Shown: positions 44,471-57,330 of the stretch, piece by piece
Layout: each line of letters begins with the position of its first letter
Position numbering within the stretch: position 1 is the stretch's first letter
Assembly: GCA_014281115.1 (NCBI GenBank)
Contig: JACONQ010000004.1
Location: 2,914,001 to 2,978,000, forward strand
DNA length: 64,000 bases
DNA from: Laburnicola sp. R22_1
Taxonomy: Eukaryota > Ascomycota > Dothideomycetes > Pleosporales > Didymosphaeriaceae
Reading direction: 5' to 3'
The notes under the pieces: generated by a model
What the model was told of the DNA's origin: nothing
The model's database searches: none
Seen by the model: only the letters and a program-made list of their open reading frames with translations
Translations under genes and position numbers: made by a program

Positions 44471-47400
44471 AGTATATAGGCTCTCTTAGTTACTATATAA
44501 TATAAATAGTAAAAGACTTTTTATTATTAAAAAAGGTAAAAGGTAAATAGTGTACTATTTTATATATATAGTTTAGCTATTATTAGCCCTTTCTAAGTAT
44601 ATATAGTAATATTAATATTTAATAATTATTATATATCTATATTTAAGATAGTTTTACTTACTTATTTAGCTAAAATATTACTTAAATTTATATATAATAC
44701 TATATAATTTTAAGCTAAGTTTATATAAAATAAGTAGGTAGATAAGTAGCTAATAAATATATAAGATAATAAAGCTAAGTTATACTATATTAAGTAGCTA
44801 AGTAAAACTAAATAAAACTAAATATATCTAAAGTAAGGTAATATTATCTATTAACTTTTTATTAGTAGCTTATTTTAGTAAGTTAAAAATCTAGTTTAGT
44901 ATAGCTTTAAAGTAATTTAGTTTAATACTACCTTAAATAATCTATTATTATTTAGGCGGCTAATTCTAGGAGTTTGTAATACTATTTCTAAATGCTAACT
45001 TGCTATAAAACCCTTCTAACCCTATAGGTAGGAACTTCAGCGCATATACTCTTTAGCTTTTCTATCTTAACTAGCTTATATATTAGAAGCTTTAAGGGCT
45101 AAATTTTATTTTTATAAAAAAGAAATATAATAGCACGCCTATAAGCTTATTCTACTACCTATTCTTACTATCTATAATACTAATCTAAACTAAAGCTACT
45201 TAGCTAGTAGAGTACTTAAGGCTTTTTTCTACTATCTATAAAGTTAAAAATAAGGATAGCTATCTCTTTTCTTCTTTTTATAGTCTGCGTACTATCTGTA
45301 TATTATTTAAGCTAGAATTCTTCTCCTCTTTTAGGAACCCTTTTCTTCCTTTATACCCTGCCTTAAACGCCTTAACTTTAAACGCTTTTCCTCTAGTTAC
45401 TTTTATTACTTTACCTTTTTATAGATTACTATAATATATAATAATATTTACTAATTAAAAGTTTTTCTAATAAAAGTTTCTTTAATAAGAGTAATTATAC
45501 TAGCTTTAATATAAATAATAGTATAGAGTTAAATATAAATCTAATAGACATTAACACTTTCACTAATAAGAATAATAAAGATAAAGTATAGCTCTCCCCT
45601 AATAAGAATTATCTGCCTAAGCACTATTTCTAATAACTAGAAATATTTAATAAATAAAATTATATAAAAGAGAACTATATAAATAATAGTACTTGCCTAC
45701 TTAATTATATAAAAAATTAGTAGAATTACTAGGTCTCTTATTTTCTTATAGTCTACGCTAGAATATATAGGACTAATATAGTATAGGTATTAAATATACT
45801 TCTAAAAAGACTATTACTATACTTATATAATTATATTTATTGCTACTCTATATATATTCTTTAACTAGCTACTAGGCTAGCACTAAGGGAAAAGTAAGAA
45901 GAAACACTAAGGGACTAAGCTTACTAGCTTTTTAGGAATATATTAAAAGGGTTTTTACCTAATATATAAAAGAGTAACTAGAATAAAACTAGATAGAAAA
46001 ATAAATTAAAGTATATATAAGGTATAAAGGACTAGCCTTTTAGTTCTATTCCTTTATACGTGTCTATATTTAATATAATAAGTAAGTACTAAAAAAGCTA
46101 GTAAAAATGTATAGTCTTAAGAAGATAGGCTAAGATAAGGCCTATATATATATATTAAAGATCTAGCCCTAGTGCTATGAACAAATCTAGTAATAACTAT
46201 AAAAAGATACTTATATAGACGCTATAAGATATAAGTTTAACTCTATTTATAATTAGGTAGTTTTAGCAAATTAGTTCTAGACTTTTCTTAGTCTTTAATA
46301 TTAGTATATATAGGATATATTACTATAAAATCTAAAAAGTAGTCCTTATTAAGTATTAGTTAAGTTTATCTTTAAATTTATAAAGAAGTTTCTTAGGATT
46401 CAAGATATATATATTATTATGCTTTTTATCTTTGCTAAAGTTTGTAAAACTACTAACTTTTTTAAAAAAATATTTTTCTTTTTTAAAATTATATATAATA
46501 AAACTGTAATCCTTAGTCTATATATTTTTCTCTTTAGTATACTCTTTTATAATTAGGCGTTTATAGTATATAATCTAACCTCTCTAAAAAAACTTAGTAG
46601 GCTTATTATTACGCTAGACTATACGAAGCTACTACTATGCCTAAATTTAAAATTAAATAATATTCTTATATTTTAAAAAGCAGTATAAATCCTAGATAGC
46701 TAGGCTATTTCTTTTACAAAACCTTTTCTCTACTCTATCTTACTACTTTAGATTTAAGCACTAGAGCAAATTACAAAGTTTACGCAGGTTATCTATTTTT
46801 ATTTATTAAGATATACTAGAAAGAAGGCCTTTAATAAGAATAGTAAGCATTATATATTATTATAATTAAGATATAAAATATAAGGTATAGAATTAATATA
46901 GTATATAGGTAATATTAGTAAGGATATATAGAACCTAATAATAGAGTATACTAGTAAAGTAATATTCTTAAAGTACTTTTTATATTATATTATAGTTAAT
47001 ATATAAGCTATTATATAAGGCATCTAGCCTTAGATAGGACTTATATAGGCAGCTTCTACTATAAGCTCTTTAATTAATTTTTATTAGCTATAATAACTTA
47101 CACTAGAATAGTTAGTATTTATAAATAACAATTCTACTATTTATTTCTTACTTACCTAATAAAAGTATTTTAAATATACCTTTACTAACATAACTAAATA
47201 TGTAAAGTATAAAGACTTGCTTCTAAAATTAACAAAAGAGATAGTATTAGTAGTATACTTTTCTTTAAGATATTAAAAAACGCTAGGAGTTTAAATAGCT
47301 TATGTATAATATTTAGTAGTAGCTTACTAGTATTAAAACTAAGAATAAACTTAAAGTAGGATATATAGTACTCTACTCCTAGCATAAAAGAAGTTAATTA

Positions 47401-47949
47401 ATACTATTTTAGTCTATTTAGAAATTACACTAAAAGAAGAGTTTAGCTAGTAAAATATAGCTATTAGTGCTATTATATAATATTATAAAATTACAAAAGG
47501 TAAAATATACCTATTTCTACTAAAATATATAAGTAATTATATTATACTACCTAAAAAGAATAAAGATAATACCTAGATAGATTTTAATAAAAAGGTACTA
47601 GAAGCAGCTAAGATAGTAGTATACTAGAAGATTAGACTAGAGATAAGACTAAAGATAAGACTAAAGATATATTTTATTTGCCTAGGAAACTAAAGTCTAT
47701 CTATAAAAGTATATATATATATATATATTATACCTTATAAACTATTAGTAAATATTTTAGAAAGAAGTACTTATAGTATATTAAGAAAGAAAATTAGCTT
47801 AGCTACTATTTCTATTAGGTATATCTTTATAATAAAATATACTTATAGTAATATATATTAAATATTTATAGTACTATTTTATAAGTATATATATTAGTAT
47901 AGAAGATTTTATAGCTTTAAAATTAAAATATAAAAATAAGTTAGAGGTA
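44471..47949. other. A+T-rich RIP-affected DNA, no gene
   Basis: About 3.5 kb with stops in all frames every few codons and strong CpA/TpG depletion. The stretch 44985-45090 is related to 26450-26540. Individual transposon domains could not be recognised with confidence. Confidence 0.5.
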
Positions 47950-49796
47950 ACGTAAGTGTTAAGCGAGTGGCCATACTAGGCGAGTAGCCACTCTTAATAA
48001 ACTTTTAGGCCTTCTGCATGTAATTACTTCACACTATAACAACCTACTATAATACGTAATATATAGAATTAATTAGTAACCTCTACTCTATTTTTTTCGC
48101 ACGTGCGCGAATTGTGTCCTATCTCCCTATAGTGCTTATAGTGCCTTTTACGCTACTTACCTACATCTGCTTACGCTCTACCTTTACACGTTTTCCCCTC
48201 TACCTACGCCCTAATGTCTAATTAGGCTACTAAATCCTCTGCCTTTTCCTTTAATAGGTCTCTGCCCTCCTAAATCTGCTTTCTTTTGCGCAAGTTGCGC
48301 TTAGAAGCTGCTCTATTTAACGCTTTAAGCTACAGCACTTAGGCAGCTAGCAATATCTATAAATGTAGTATTATCTTAGTGCCCTTTCTAAGTTAATTAA
48401 CTATCTTAACTATAGGAGAAGATAAGAAACTCTAATGTTTTTAAGTGTAATTGCAAAGTAGTATAGATTAAGCCTCTACTTTAGCAGCGTTGCTTAGTGT
48501 TTTAGGGTTCTATTAGGTAGACCCTAGTGTAGGCGGTGTTAGCGTGCGAAGTTTAACTTTAAGCTTTAATAGCACTACTAATAGGTTATAAGGCACTAAG
48601 CTAGTTGCTTTAAAGCTTAATTAGATATTTGTCTTTAAGAACGCAGACTAAAAAACCTTTGCAAAGAAGGTAATAAAGGCCTTTTTGTTAATTTGGCTAA
48701 TATAGTCTGTTGCTAAGACTCTAATCTCTTTGCTATATGCCTGCTTTAAGGGGACAAAATACCTAATATTAAGTAGCTATAAGATGTGCGACAAGTGTAG
48801 AGGCATATAGAGGGTAGTTATCTTATTCTCCTTGCAGAGATTCTAGAAGGCAAGCAACTTATCGCTCTTATAGCTATTAATAACGAGCAGCACATAGCTA
48901 CTTACTCTCCGCTTCCTTATCTACTTAATAAAGTGCCTTAACTAGGCTATACTAACCTTGTTTATAGTCTAGCTATTATTACTAACTCTAATGCCCTATT
49001 AGGGCTTTAAATTAGGGTACTAGGACGCGTCGTAGTTCTTTGCTTTAAAGATAAGATAGGGCGCAATTGCCTAGCCTATTGCGTTAACGGTGGCAATAAG
49101 AGTTACCTACTTACAGTCTCCCTACTAGACGCTAATAGGCATAGTGCGTCTCTCTAAAGTAGTAACTACTTTAACTTAGTTTCTAACGCCTATAGTAAAG
49201 CTAGTCTTATTAAAGTTATAGGTAACTTTATCTAGTATACTATACTTAGTCATAATATTTAGTATAAGGTTAAACTAGGGCCTAATAACCTCTAGATCGC
49301 TGCATAAGACTCTCTAACTATCGCGCTATTAATTTAAACGGAATTTAAGCTTGCCCTCGTGTTTAATAAAGTTTAAGGTCTATCTTAGGCTAATAGGCTT
49401 ATTACTACGCGCAGTATATAGTTAGTTAGCTATATTTTCTATAGAATGCAGTGTTAGCGCAAATCTTTGCGCATCTAGCTTTTTAATATAGTGTCTAAGC
49501 GCCTCCTTTTTAGTCTTTTAAAGACTTAATAATTTAGAATAAGTATTACGTGGTGATATCTTCCTAACGTATTGGTAGCGGAGAGTTATTTAAGATATAT
49601 TATAGATAGTAGCAGCGCATTGCACGCTTAGTTTTTTAGGCGATTTAATTGCCTAGAGGGCTAGTTTAATTCTATCTTCTTTTAAGAGCTGTTTAAGATT
49701 AGGTAGTTAAGATATTAAGGTTTAAAGTTTAAAAGCCCTAAAAGTTTATTAGGAGTGGCTACTTACCTAGTATAGCCACTTGCTTAACACTTACGT
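47950..49796 (-). mobile_element. RIP-degraded Fot1-like DNA transposon H, 1847 bp
   Basis: Terminal inverted repeats of about 62 bp beginning ACGTAAGTGTTAAGCGAGTG, with a handful of transitions between the arms. Each contains two copies of GCGAGTGGCCA-like motifs. TA at 47948-47949 and 49797-49798. On the minus strand near 48780-48860 the sequence 'KITTLYMPLHLSHILQLLNIRYF' is a RIP-altered version of the transposase motif 'PPHSSHLLQPLDVGCF' (catalytic Asp changed to Asn). The size is close to element D, but the sequence family differs. Confidence 0.82.
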
Positions 49797-50282
49797 TAAG
49801 CTTATTTTATTTATATAGGTTCTAAAATTCTTCTTTTAGCTATACTACTAGCTAATAATAAACTAAAATTAATAATAAAATAAAAATATAAGGTTTTGCT
49901 AAAATAGTAAGTCTACTTTAGCTATAGTTATAATTTTCTATATATATTTTTAGATTTACCTATAGGCTAAGAGAGGCTAGTTATAAGCTAAGCTTTACTA
50001 TGTAAGGTTAATTATAATATACTTTATATTTACTAAACTCTAGTATTCTATAGTAATAATAGTAATTCTAAAAGCTATACTATTTCTAAGCTAAAGCTAG
50101 TATTATCTTATATACTATTATTACTAATATAAATAAGTTTAATTCCTATTTCTACCTTAAGTAAGTACTAGTTATAATTTAGACTTGTATATATATATTT
50201 ATAGATATTCTTAGCTCTATAGTAGTATATAGAAAACTTTTTATTAGTAATAGTATATACTAGATATATAATTATAATTGCC

Positions 50283-50470
50283 TATAGTAATGCGTTATAT
50301 ATACTTACAGCATATAAGTATAAAGTAGTTACTAATATATACACGGGCATAGTGCACCTAACTAATATTACGTAACTTATTACGTAACTGATAACTAAGC
50401 GTATACGCTTACTATGGCCGGCTAACGTCCCCTATGGTCGGCTAACGTCCCTCTTAGTAAGAAAAGCCAA
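50283..50470 (+). repeat. Dispersed ~185-bp repeat, less mutated copy
   Basis: Matches 9890-10060 in inverse orientation. Contains GGCCGGCTAACGTCCC and GGTCGGCTAACGTCCC as a 20-bp-spaced direct pair, a short GC-rich island in A+T-rich surroundings. The pair resembles the doubled motifs in the TIRs of the pogo-like elements. Confidence 0.72.
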
Positions 50471-52660
50471 AGGAAAATATATATATAATTATATTATTCT
50501 TTATTCCTATTATTTATAGAAAGCGTAATACCTTAATACTCTTTTTTTACTTATAGCTATTATAAAATCCTTCTTAATTTATATATAAGTTTTCTATTTT
50601 TTCTAAATTATTTTACTTTCTTTTTTATTCTATATATTACCTAGCACCTATAAAGCCTACAGCTATTCTTCTTTTAATCCTTTTTATTCTATAACTTATA
50701 TTTTACTATATTAGATATTTTATTATTAAACTACTCTAAGATTTAGTAAAGCGTCTAATTAGACTAAGAATAGATTAATTTTTACTACTACTACATCTTT
50801 ATCTATACTACAGTAAAATTAGCTACACTTTTAGGCTTATTCTCCTTAGATATCTAATTAACTATCTTAGGTAACTATAGTATTACTTATTTTCAAGATA
50901 CTTAATATTAAAGATTCTAATAGGAATTATTATCTATATTTATTTTATTATTAGAACTGTTAATTATAATAGGTTAGGCTTTATTATTATTAATAATAAT
51001 TAATTTTAAAAGTTTCTTGCTATAGATTAATATAGGCAGGTCTAATCTATCTATTAGTAATATTTCTGCTTAAAGAAGATAAATAAGATACTTAAACCTT
51101 TTTATATTATACTTTATCTACTATAGCTTACTTCTTAGTAGTATAAAGCTATATATAGTATTGCTAAAGTTGTTTTTATATTTATATAGTACTTACCTAA
51201 ATCTATAAAGGCATAATATTTATTATTATTACTAGTAATTAATTTATTATCTTTAATAGGCATACTATTAATATAGAGACTAAGATTATATATTATAATC
51301 TAAATACTAGTTTTCTAAATATTTAATAGTTTTTTTAGCTTAGTTATAGGTACAACTTAGTAAGAGGACTCTATAAGCTAAAGAAACTCCTCTACTACTT
51401 ATAGTTAATTATTATCTCTTAATTTATACTTCTTTTCAGAGGTTAAGATTATAATAGATTCTATATAACTTAGGTTAGATATTTTATATATTAAAGTTAA
51501 AGCTATAGTATAACTAACTTTTATATAGCTTACTTCTAATAGTGTAAGCTTTTTACTTCTATCTATAAAGTAGTAAATACTATAAAATACTCTAAAAGGC
51601 ATAGCGCTATAGTTTAGCTAGTATATTTATTAGCTTATTTTATATTAACAACCTTTATTATATATAAGGCATTTACTACTTATATCTTTATAATAATATC
51701 TTTAGGCAATATCTTTTTAAAACTTAAATTATTGTCTTCTTTAGTATCTGGAAGAGAGTTAGGGCTTAATATATCTATAGTCTAGACTTTTTTTAGTATT
51801 TATATAAAGTATTATAAATAAACTCTACTACTATACTAGGTTTATATTATTAGCTTACTTATAGTATAGTATTATTAAAGTTAGAAATATAAAACCCTTA
51901 ATAGTAAATAAAAGAATAGCTGATAAAGCTAAAGGTAAAAGTATATATAGTAGTATAAACTTAAAGTAAAATAAGCTTATAAAGGCCTTATATATTATCC
52001 CTTACTACTAGAAATACTAGCCTATATTTAGATACTAGTATTCTAAGACTACTCTAATAGTAATTTATAGATAGTAGGTTGTATAACCTATATATATAAA
52101 AAGTAACAAGTTTATTTTAATTAACTAGCTTAGGAGATTCTATTATAATATATACCTACCTTTTCTTATTTATTACTACTATAATTTATAGTAATAACTT
52201 ACCTAAAAAATCTAAGAGCATTAGTAAAGACAACCTAAAGCCCCTATCTACCTCCTTTTTAAGATTTCTCTACCTCTCTTAGCTCACCTGTCTATAACAC
52301 TAAAGTTTAATTTTACTCTATTTATACTTATCTTAATACTTAACTAATTATTTCTAAAATATCTTAAATTTATACTATTTAAGAGCAATTAACTCTAAGT
52401 AAAAAAGCACTATAAAAGAAGCTCTAGAACTTATATTTAATATTATACCTTTACTAACTATAGTAAGTATATCTATAATAACTAGCCTACCTTATTTTAT
52501 TATATATAAAGATTATAATATAAGTAACTATAGGCAATATTTTACCTATATATTTAATGTTTTACTCTACCTTTTTATTAGTAGTAGTATATATATTATA
52601 ATAGCAATAGTTATATAATATTAAGCCACACTAGCAAATAGGTTTAGGGTACCTAGCGCT
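50471..52660. other. A+T-rich RIP-affected DNA, no gene
   Basis: Stops in all frames. One 65-codon minus-strand frame (51405-51602) survives but has no recognisable domain. Probably retrotransposon debris. Confidence 0.45.
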
Positions 52661-53080
52661 GGGTGTAGGCTAGGTTAGGGTTGCACAGACTCTAGGTATA
52701 GGTTAGGGTTAAGTTACACAGACCTTAGGTATAGGTTAGATTAAATCTAACCTATACCCTAACTCCTACCTACCTAAAATACTCCTACTCTACTATTATT
52801 TAATATAATTAAAATTATAGTAAATAGTTATTTTATTATTATTATTATTATTACTTTGTAATAAATATTTGTAATAATTATATATATTTAATTAGTAAGA
52901 ACTATAGTAATAATAGTATTTAAAATAGTTTTAAAATAGTAGGGTAGAGTTAGAGTCTTCCGTAAATATGAGCAGGTATAGGTTAGGTTAGGATTAGCTT
53001 AGGTAAGACCCTAACCTCTACCTAATCCTGCTTAGTAAGATCCTAACCCTAACCTAACCTATACCTATTTGCCAGCCTAT
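52661..53080. repeat. Telomere-like inverted repeats
   Basis: Two clusters (about 52665-52765 and 52973-53075) of GGTATAGGTTAGGGTT / AACCCTAACCTATACC type sequence. Each folds back on itself, e.g. 'GGTATAGGTTAGATT' facing 'AATCTAACCTATACC' at 52728-52758. Between them lie an (ATT)n microsatellite and A+T-rich DNA. Units resemble degenerate TTAGGG. Confidence 0.65.
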
Positions 53081-54284
53081 AATAAGCTGCTATACCATTC
53101 TAATCTATTAGAAATTCTATTACTATAAGGTAGATAAAATATAGCTAAAAACTAAGGCTAAAGGTGTCTCTAAATCTATTAGAAACTATATTACTATTAA
53201 AAGAAAAGGTACAGCTATAGTATATACCTAACGAAGATAATAGGTTTTAGTCTACTTTATGTAATTAAAATACTAATAAGCTAGCTAGCTTCTTCTAAAG
53301 ATAAGACGCTATTTCTTATAAGCTTAATACCTTTAACTTAATACTTTTACTTAAAGTAGTAAAGGTATAAAAAGCTATTATAAAAGAAAAGCAGCTACTA
53401 AAGCTATTATTAAGGCAAGATATAGCTATTAACTATTTATATAATATAGTAATTATTATATTTATTTATTATAGTAAAAATAAAATTAGGTTGCATATAT
53501 ATTAATTCTACCTAAACTCCTAACTACTTATTTATATAAGATATACCTAAAAATATACCTAAAAATAATAAAACTTATTATAGTAACACTTTACTAGTTA
53601 TATATTCTTTTACTAAATTATAACCTTTTTTATATAAATTATATTAATATTATAGTCTAGAGCTATTAATATTAGTTTTATAGTATAGGTAATATATTAT
53701 ATAAAAATACATTTAATTATACTAACTAAAAAGACCTTAATTACCTCTTAAAAAGTAGTAAGTGCAATAGGCTAAAAGCGTATAAAGTCTTTACCTAATT
53801 TTAAATTCTTATAGATAATTTCGTCGCATTGTTTATTTAATGTTAATTACTCTTTTTAATCCCTTTTTTAAATTAAGCCTGCGAAGGTTAGGATAGAAAG
53901 GCTGCTCTAGTACAGCACCTAAAAATCTAGTCTATACCTAGTCTTTACTAATAATATAATAGTTTAAACTATAACTACGCACTTGCCCTAACGTCTATAA
54001 GTACTCTAATATCTATTAAATTTACTTAAAGCATATATAATAAACTAACTCTTATTTTATTACTATTATTAGTAATTATACTATATTTATTTACTACTTT
54101 ACAATATACTTATATAATATACTTATTTAATACTATAATAACTATAAAGATCTAATATATTTACGTAATACTTTTCTTCCTAGCAACTTATTAATAAACA
54201 TCTTTATCTTCTTTTTACTTGTAATTTTGCTTTTAATTATTTATTTTTTAATATATAGTATTATAAGCCCGCGCACCAAGACCG
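53081..54284. other. A+T-rich RIP-affected DNA, no gene
   Basis: No recognisable coding domain; frequent stops in every frame and very few CpA/TpG dinucleotides. Presumed decayed transposon. Confidence 0.45.
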
Positions 54285-54450
54285 CCAAGCTCGCTTAGCA
54301 GTTCGAACGCGCTTTTTTTTATAATTACCTTTTTACGCTCTTTTTGTTTACTAAGCAGGAGGCTCTACTTTTTTATTATATTATTTAAGATAAAAGCCTT
54401 TGTTGTCCTACCCTAGATAGATTAATTTAACACACCATAGTAATATAAGA
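54285..54450 (+). repeat. Right arm of the ~10-kb inverted repeat
   Basis: Counterpart of 44280-44470 in opposite orientation. The outer end near 54400-54445 carries the 'CCTAGATAGATTAATTTAACAC' variant of the motif at the window start. From 54451 to 54999 the DNA is A+T-rich without genes and ends at the next LTR, next to another 'CTAAGCTTGCTTAG'. Confidence 0.7.
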
Positions 54451-54999
54451 AACTATAGTAAGAACTCTATATATTTATTATAGTATCTATAGTTACTAAT
54501 TTATTACTAGCCTAACTAGTATACTAGAACTATCTTATATAGACTTTTACTTTAACCTATTAATAATCTTTTAGATAAAGTAGTATTCTAGTATAGATTT
54601 ATTAATAGTAGTAAATAGATAGATTATTAAAGCATACTACAAGATAGTATTAACTATAATATTAGTATTAGGGCCTAAAGAAATAGTAGGAAATAGAGTA
54701 ATAGTAGTAGATAATATCTTATTAAAGTAAACTTTAATATAAAGATAGAGTATTAGTATACTTATAGTATATAAGCTTCTATCTAGCATATATCTTATAA
54801 GTAGTATAAACCTACTAATATAATAGCTATTACTTTTAGTAATATCTTTAGAAATAATAGTAGAGAAAGATAATAGTTATAATAAGTATCTTCTTAACTT
54901 TCTCCTTTACTAGTCTAAACTATAGTATAATAATTAGTCTTACTTTATTTTGTATATAGATTTTTTTTTTACTAAAGTAGGCACGCTAAGCTTGCTTAG

Positions 55000-55218
55000 T
55001 GTTAGGGATTGCCGCCCATCGGCCCATCGGACCTCCGGTCAGCCCGACGTTAATCCGACCCGGTCGGCCTAACGTTGATCCGGCCCCGCGCGCTAGTCCT
55101 AATTAGATAGTACTAGCGCGCCCTTAGGGCTGCTGCCACACAGGTGGTATGCGGCACCTAGTATCTTCATTATAGCAATTCAACCTGTTCAACAATTGAG
55201 CCCGATTGCTCCCTTACA
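55000..55218 (+). repeat. Putative 5' LTR of gypsy-2
   Basis: Starts TGTTAGGGATTGCCGCCC and ends GATTGCTCCCTTACA (TG...CA, 219 bp), the composition changing sharply at both ends. The limits are inferred because the partner LTR is not present. It contains an inverted CGCGCTAGT / ACTAGCGCG pair. Confidence 0.6.
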
Positions 55219-55275
55219 TTATACTAGGTCTCCAAAAAGCACGCTCACGACAGAGCGCAAGCCACAACAGGCTTT

Positions 55276-57300
55276 TTGACTGACCTACGACTCGCGACGA
55301 CGTATATCGCGCTCTTACAACAAGAGGGACCGCACCTAAGACGGTGCATGGCTAGGCTCAACAATCCCGAACCTTCGGTCGAGCCCCACGACACTACCGG
55401 TATTACCACCAACGAGATGGCGAACCGTGGCATCCCTGGCGGGCGGCGCACGAGCGGAATGGCTGCCTTGCCCGATGCGGATTCGGCGACTCAGCATTCG
55501 ACTTTCGGGACTGCCCCACAGATCCCCGCCGCGCCCCGCGTCACAGACGACTTAGACGAAGAGGATTTAGACATGCTTAATAGCGCAGGAGGAAAGCGCG
55601 TGACGGTGGACAGTCAGCCGACAGAGATCCCTACGAAGTCTGCGGACGGGGTGAGTTATCCCAAATTGTCGGTGGATGGTCCGTCACGAGGGTGGCGTCG
55701 CGGCTCAAGCAGGAAGTCCATCTTCGAAGTCGTCGAACAACCCACAAAGAGCACCCGTCTTCGACTTATGTACGATGACGACACCGACGCACCCTTGCTG
55801 TATTTCGAAGTCCTCCGCGCGCCCGCTGAGGGTGCTGAACTAGAATGGGAAATGGTAGCAGACATTCGCGACGGCGACTCACTACAGGAGACCACTTCTG
55901 TTCATAGATGGCCCACTGCGTTGTTTGGCCATTTCATTGGACATGCGAACAGCGCCGCGGAACTTGAAGAAGAGGTCCATCAGGGACTGCAGCGGGAGGA
56001 GGAGCTTGCGGGGCGGATTGCGCGCATCTCTAATCTCGCGGAGACCGCGCGACTGTCCTTGCTAGAAACGGAGCACAACCTACAAGTTGAACGACGCCGC
56101 TCAGACCAGCGCGAGACTCAGGTCCAGGAGGCCCTCGCTCGTGTAAATCAACTGAAAGAGTTGAAGGAGCTGTATCGCGCCCGCAGCAAGGTTCAAGAAC
56201 AGAAGGTTGCGGAGTTAGAGGAACAACTCAAGGTAACAACGTCGGCACCGCCGGATGTCCCTCCGCACGTTCAGCAAGATTTGACACCCGAAGACCTCGA
56301 GGTCATCCGACAACGCCACGCTCAGACGTACGCCATGTCGCAAGCAGGTACTTTACGTCCCCCGGCTGCAGCGAATGTGGCCCGCAACACTCGAGCTACC
56401 ACGCCGGGCGGTCAATCCATTTCGGCCTTGACGGGCATTGGGCAGGCACCTGGACATCGCTTGCGCGAGCCTGACAAGTTCAAAGGATCCGATGATCGTA
56501 AGAACTATAAGCCATGGAAGAGTTCCGTACGGTCTTACCTGAGTGCATACAACCATGTCTTCACCACAGAACACGCCAAGATGGAATTCATCTTCAATCA
56601 TACTCTGGACGTTGCTTACCAGCGATTGGAACATTGAATGGAATTTGATAAGCCGGGAGCTTTCTAGTCTGCTAAGGACATATTCGAGATGTTGGACCGC
56701 AACTACGTAGCTGTAGACCCTATGGGCGAAGCTTATGCAGCCATGCAGAGCGATCAACTAAAGATCGGAGACAGGGAGAGTTTCGAAGGGTGGTTGTCCC
56801 GATTTGAAATTGCAACTGCTCCCGTTGACGTGCCAGACCAGCAGAAGATCATCACGGCCATCCGACTCTTGAAGCCATCCCGCTTAGAAGCCAACAAACA
56901 ATGGTCGAATAGTGATTCATGGGCCACGTTCATCGAGAAGATACGTCATCGAGCCACAATCTTAAAGCTGCAGGGTCCCGCCCAGCAGCGAACCAACGAC
57001 AATAGTAGCAACCGAGGCGGTCGTGCTAGGGGAGGCGGTCGCGGTGGAAATAATACAAGTGGCAACATCTCAGGCCGCACCAACGCCCAGGTGAAGTTGC
57101 TCATGGACGAAGGGCGCTGTATCAAGTGCGGTGAAAAGGGTCACCGTCGCAAGGATAACAACGCCTCATGCAAGGGCAAGCCACAACAGCCAGCGAACAA
57201 GATCAAGGCCCTTGTCGACGCGGGTCTTGCTGCGGTTGACGTGCAACCCTTGTCGCCAGCCCCCACCTCTTCGACCGGAATCGACCCGTCGGAAAACTAG
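55276..57300 (+). pseudogene. gypsy-2 gag, broken
   Basis: ATG 55276 ('MTDLRLATTYIALLQQEG'). An N-terminal disordered region precedes a long coiled coil (about 55960-56240, rich in Glu/Arg/Leu: 'AELEEEVHQGLQREEELAGR'). The capsid-like region is about 56460-56990 ('PDKFKGSDDRKNYKPWKSSVRSYL'). A Gly/Arg-rich RNA-binding stretch ('GGRARGGGRGGN', about 57015-57055) precedes the zinc knuckle 'CIKCGEKGHRRKDNNASC' (57118-57171; C-x2-C-x4-H-x8-C). Stops: TGA 56635-56637 and TAG 56668-56670. The natural gag stop is TAG 57298-57300, immediately after the slippery-like heptamer. Confidence 0.85.
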
Positions 57301-57330
57301 ATGTCCCTGCTGAAAGTCGTCAGCAGGGAC
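57291..57330 (+). promoter_or_regulatory. Putative programmed -1 frameshift signal, gypsy-2 gag/pol
   Basis: GGAAAAC at 57291-57297, phased G-GAA-AAC in the gag frame, followed at once by the gag stop TAG. The spacer TAGAT is 5 nt. A perfect 10-bp stem GTCCCTGCTG (57303-57312) / CAGCAGGGAC (57321-57330) encloses an 8-nt loop. Pol is open in the -1 frame from CTA at 57297. The heptamer, phase and spacer length are identical to gypsy-1. Confidence 0.8.

Noticed and set aside
51405..51602. 65-codon minus-strand frame in A+T-rich DNA
   Set aside because: Isolated in stop-dense sequence and no motif; probably a surviving piece of transposon coding sequence.
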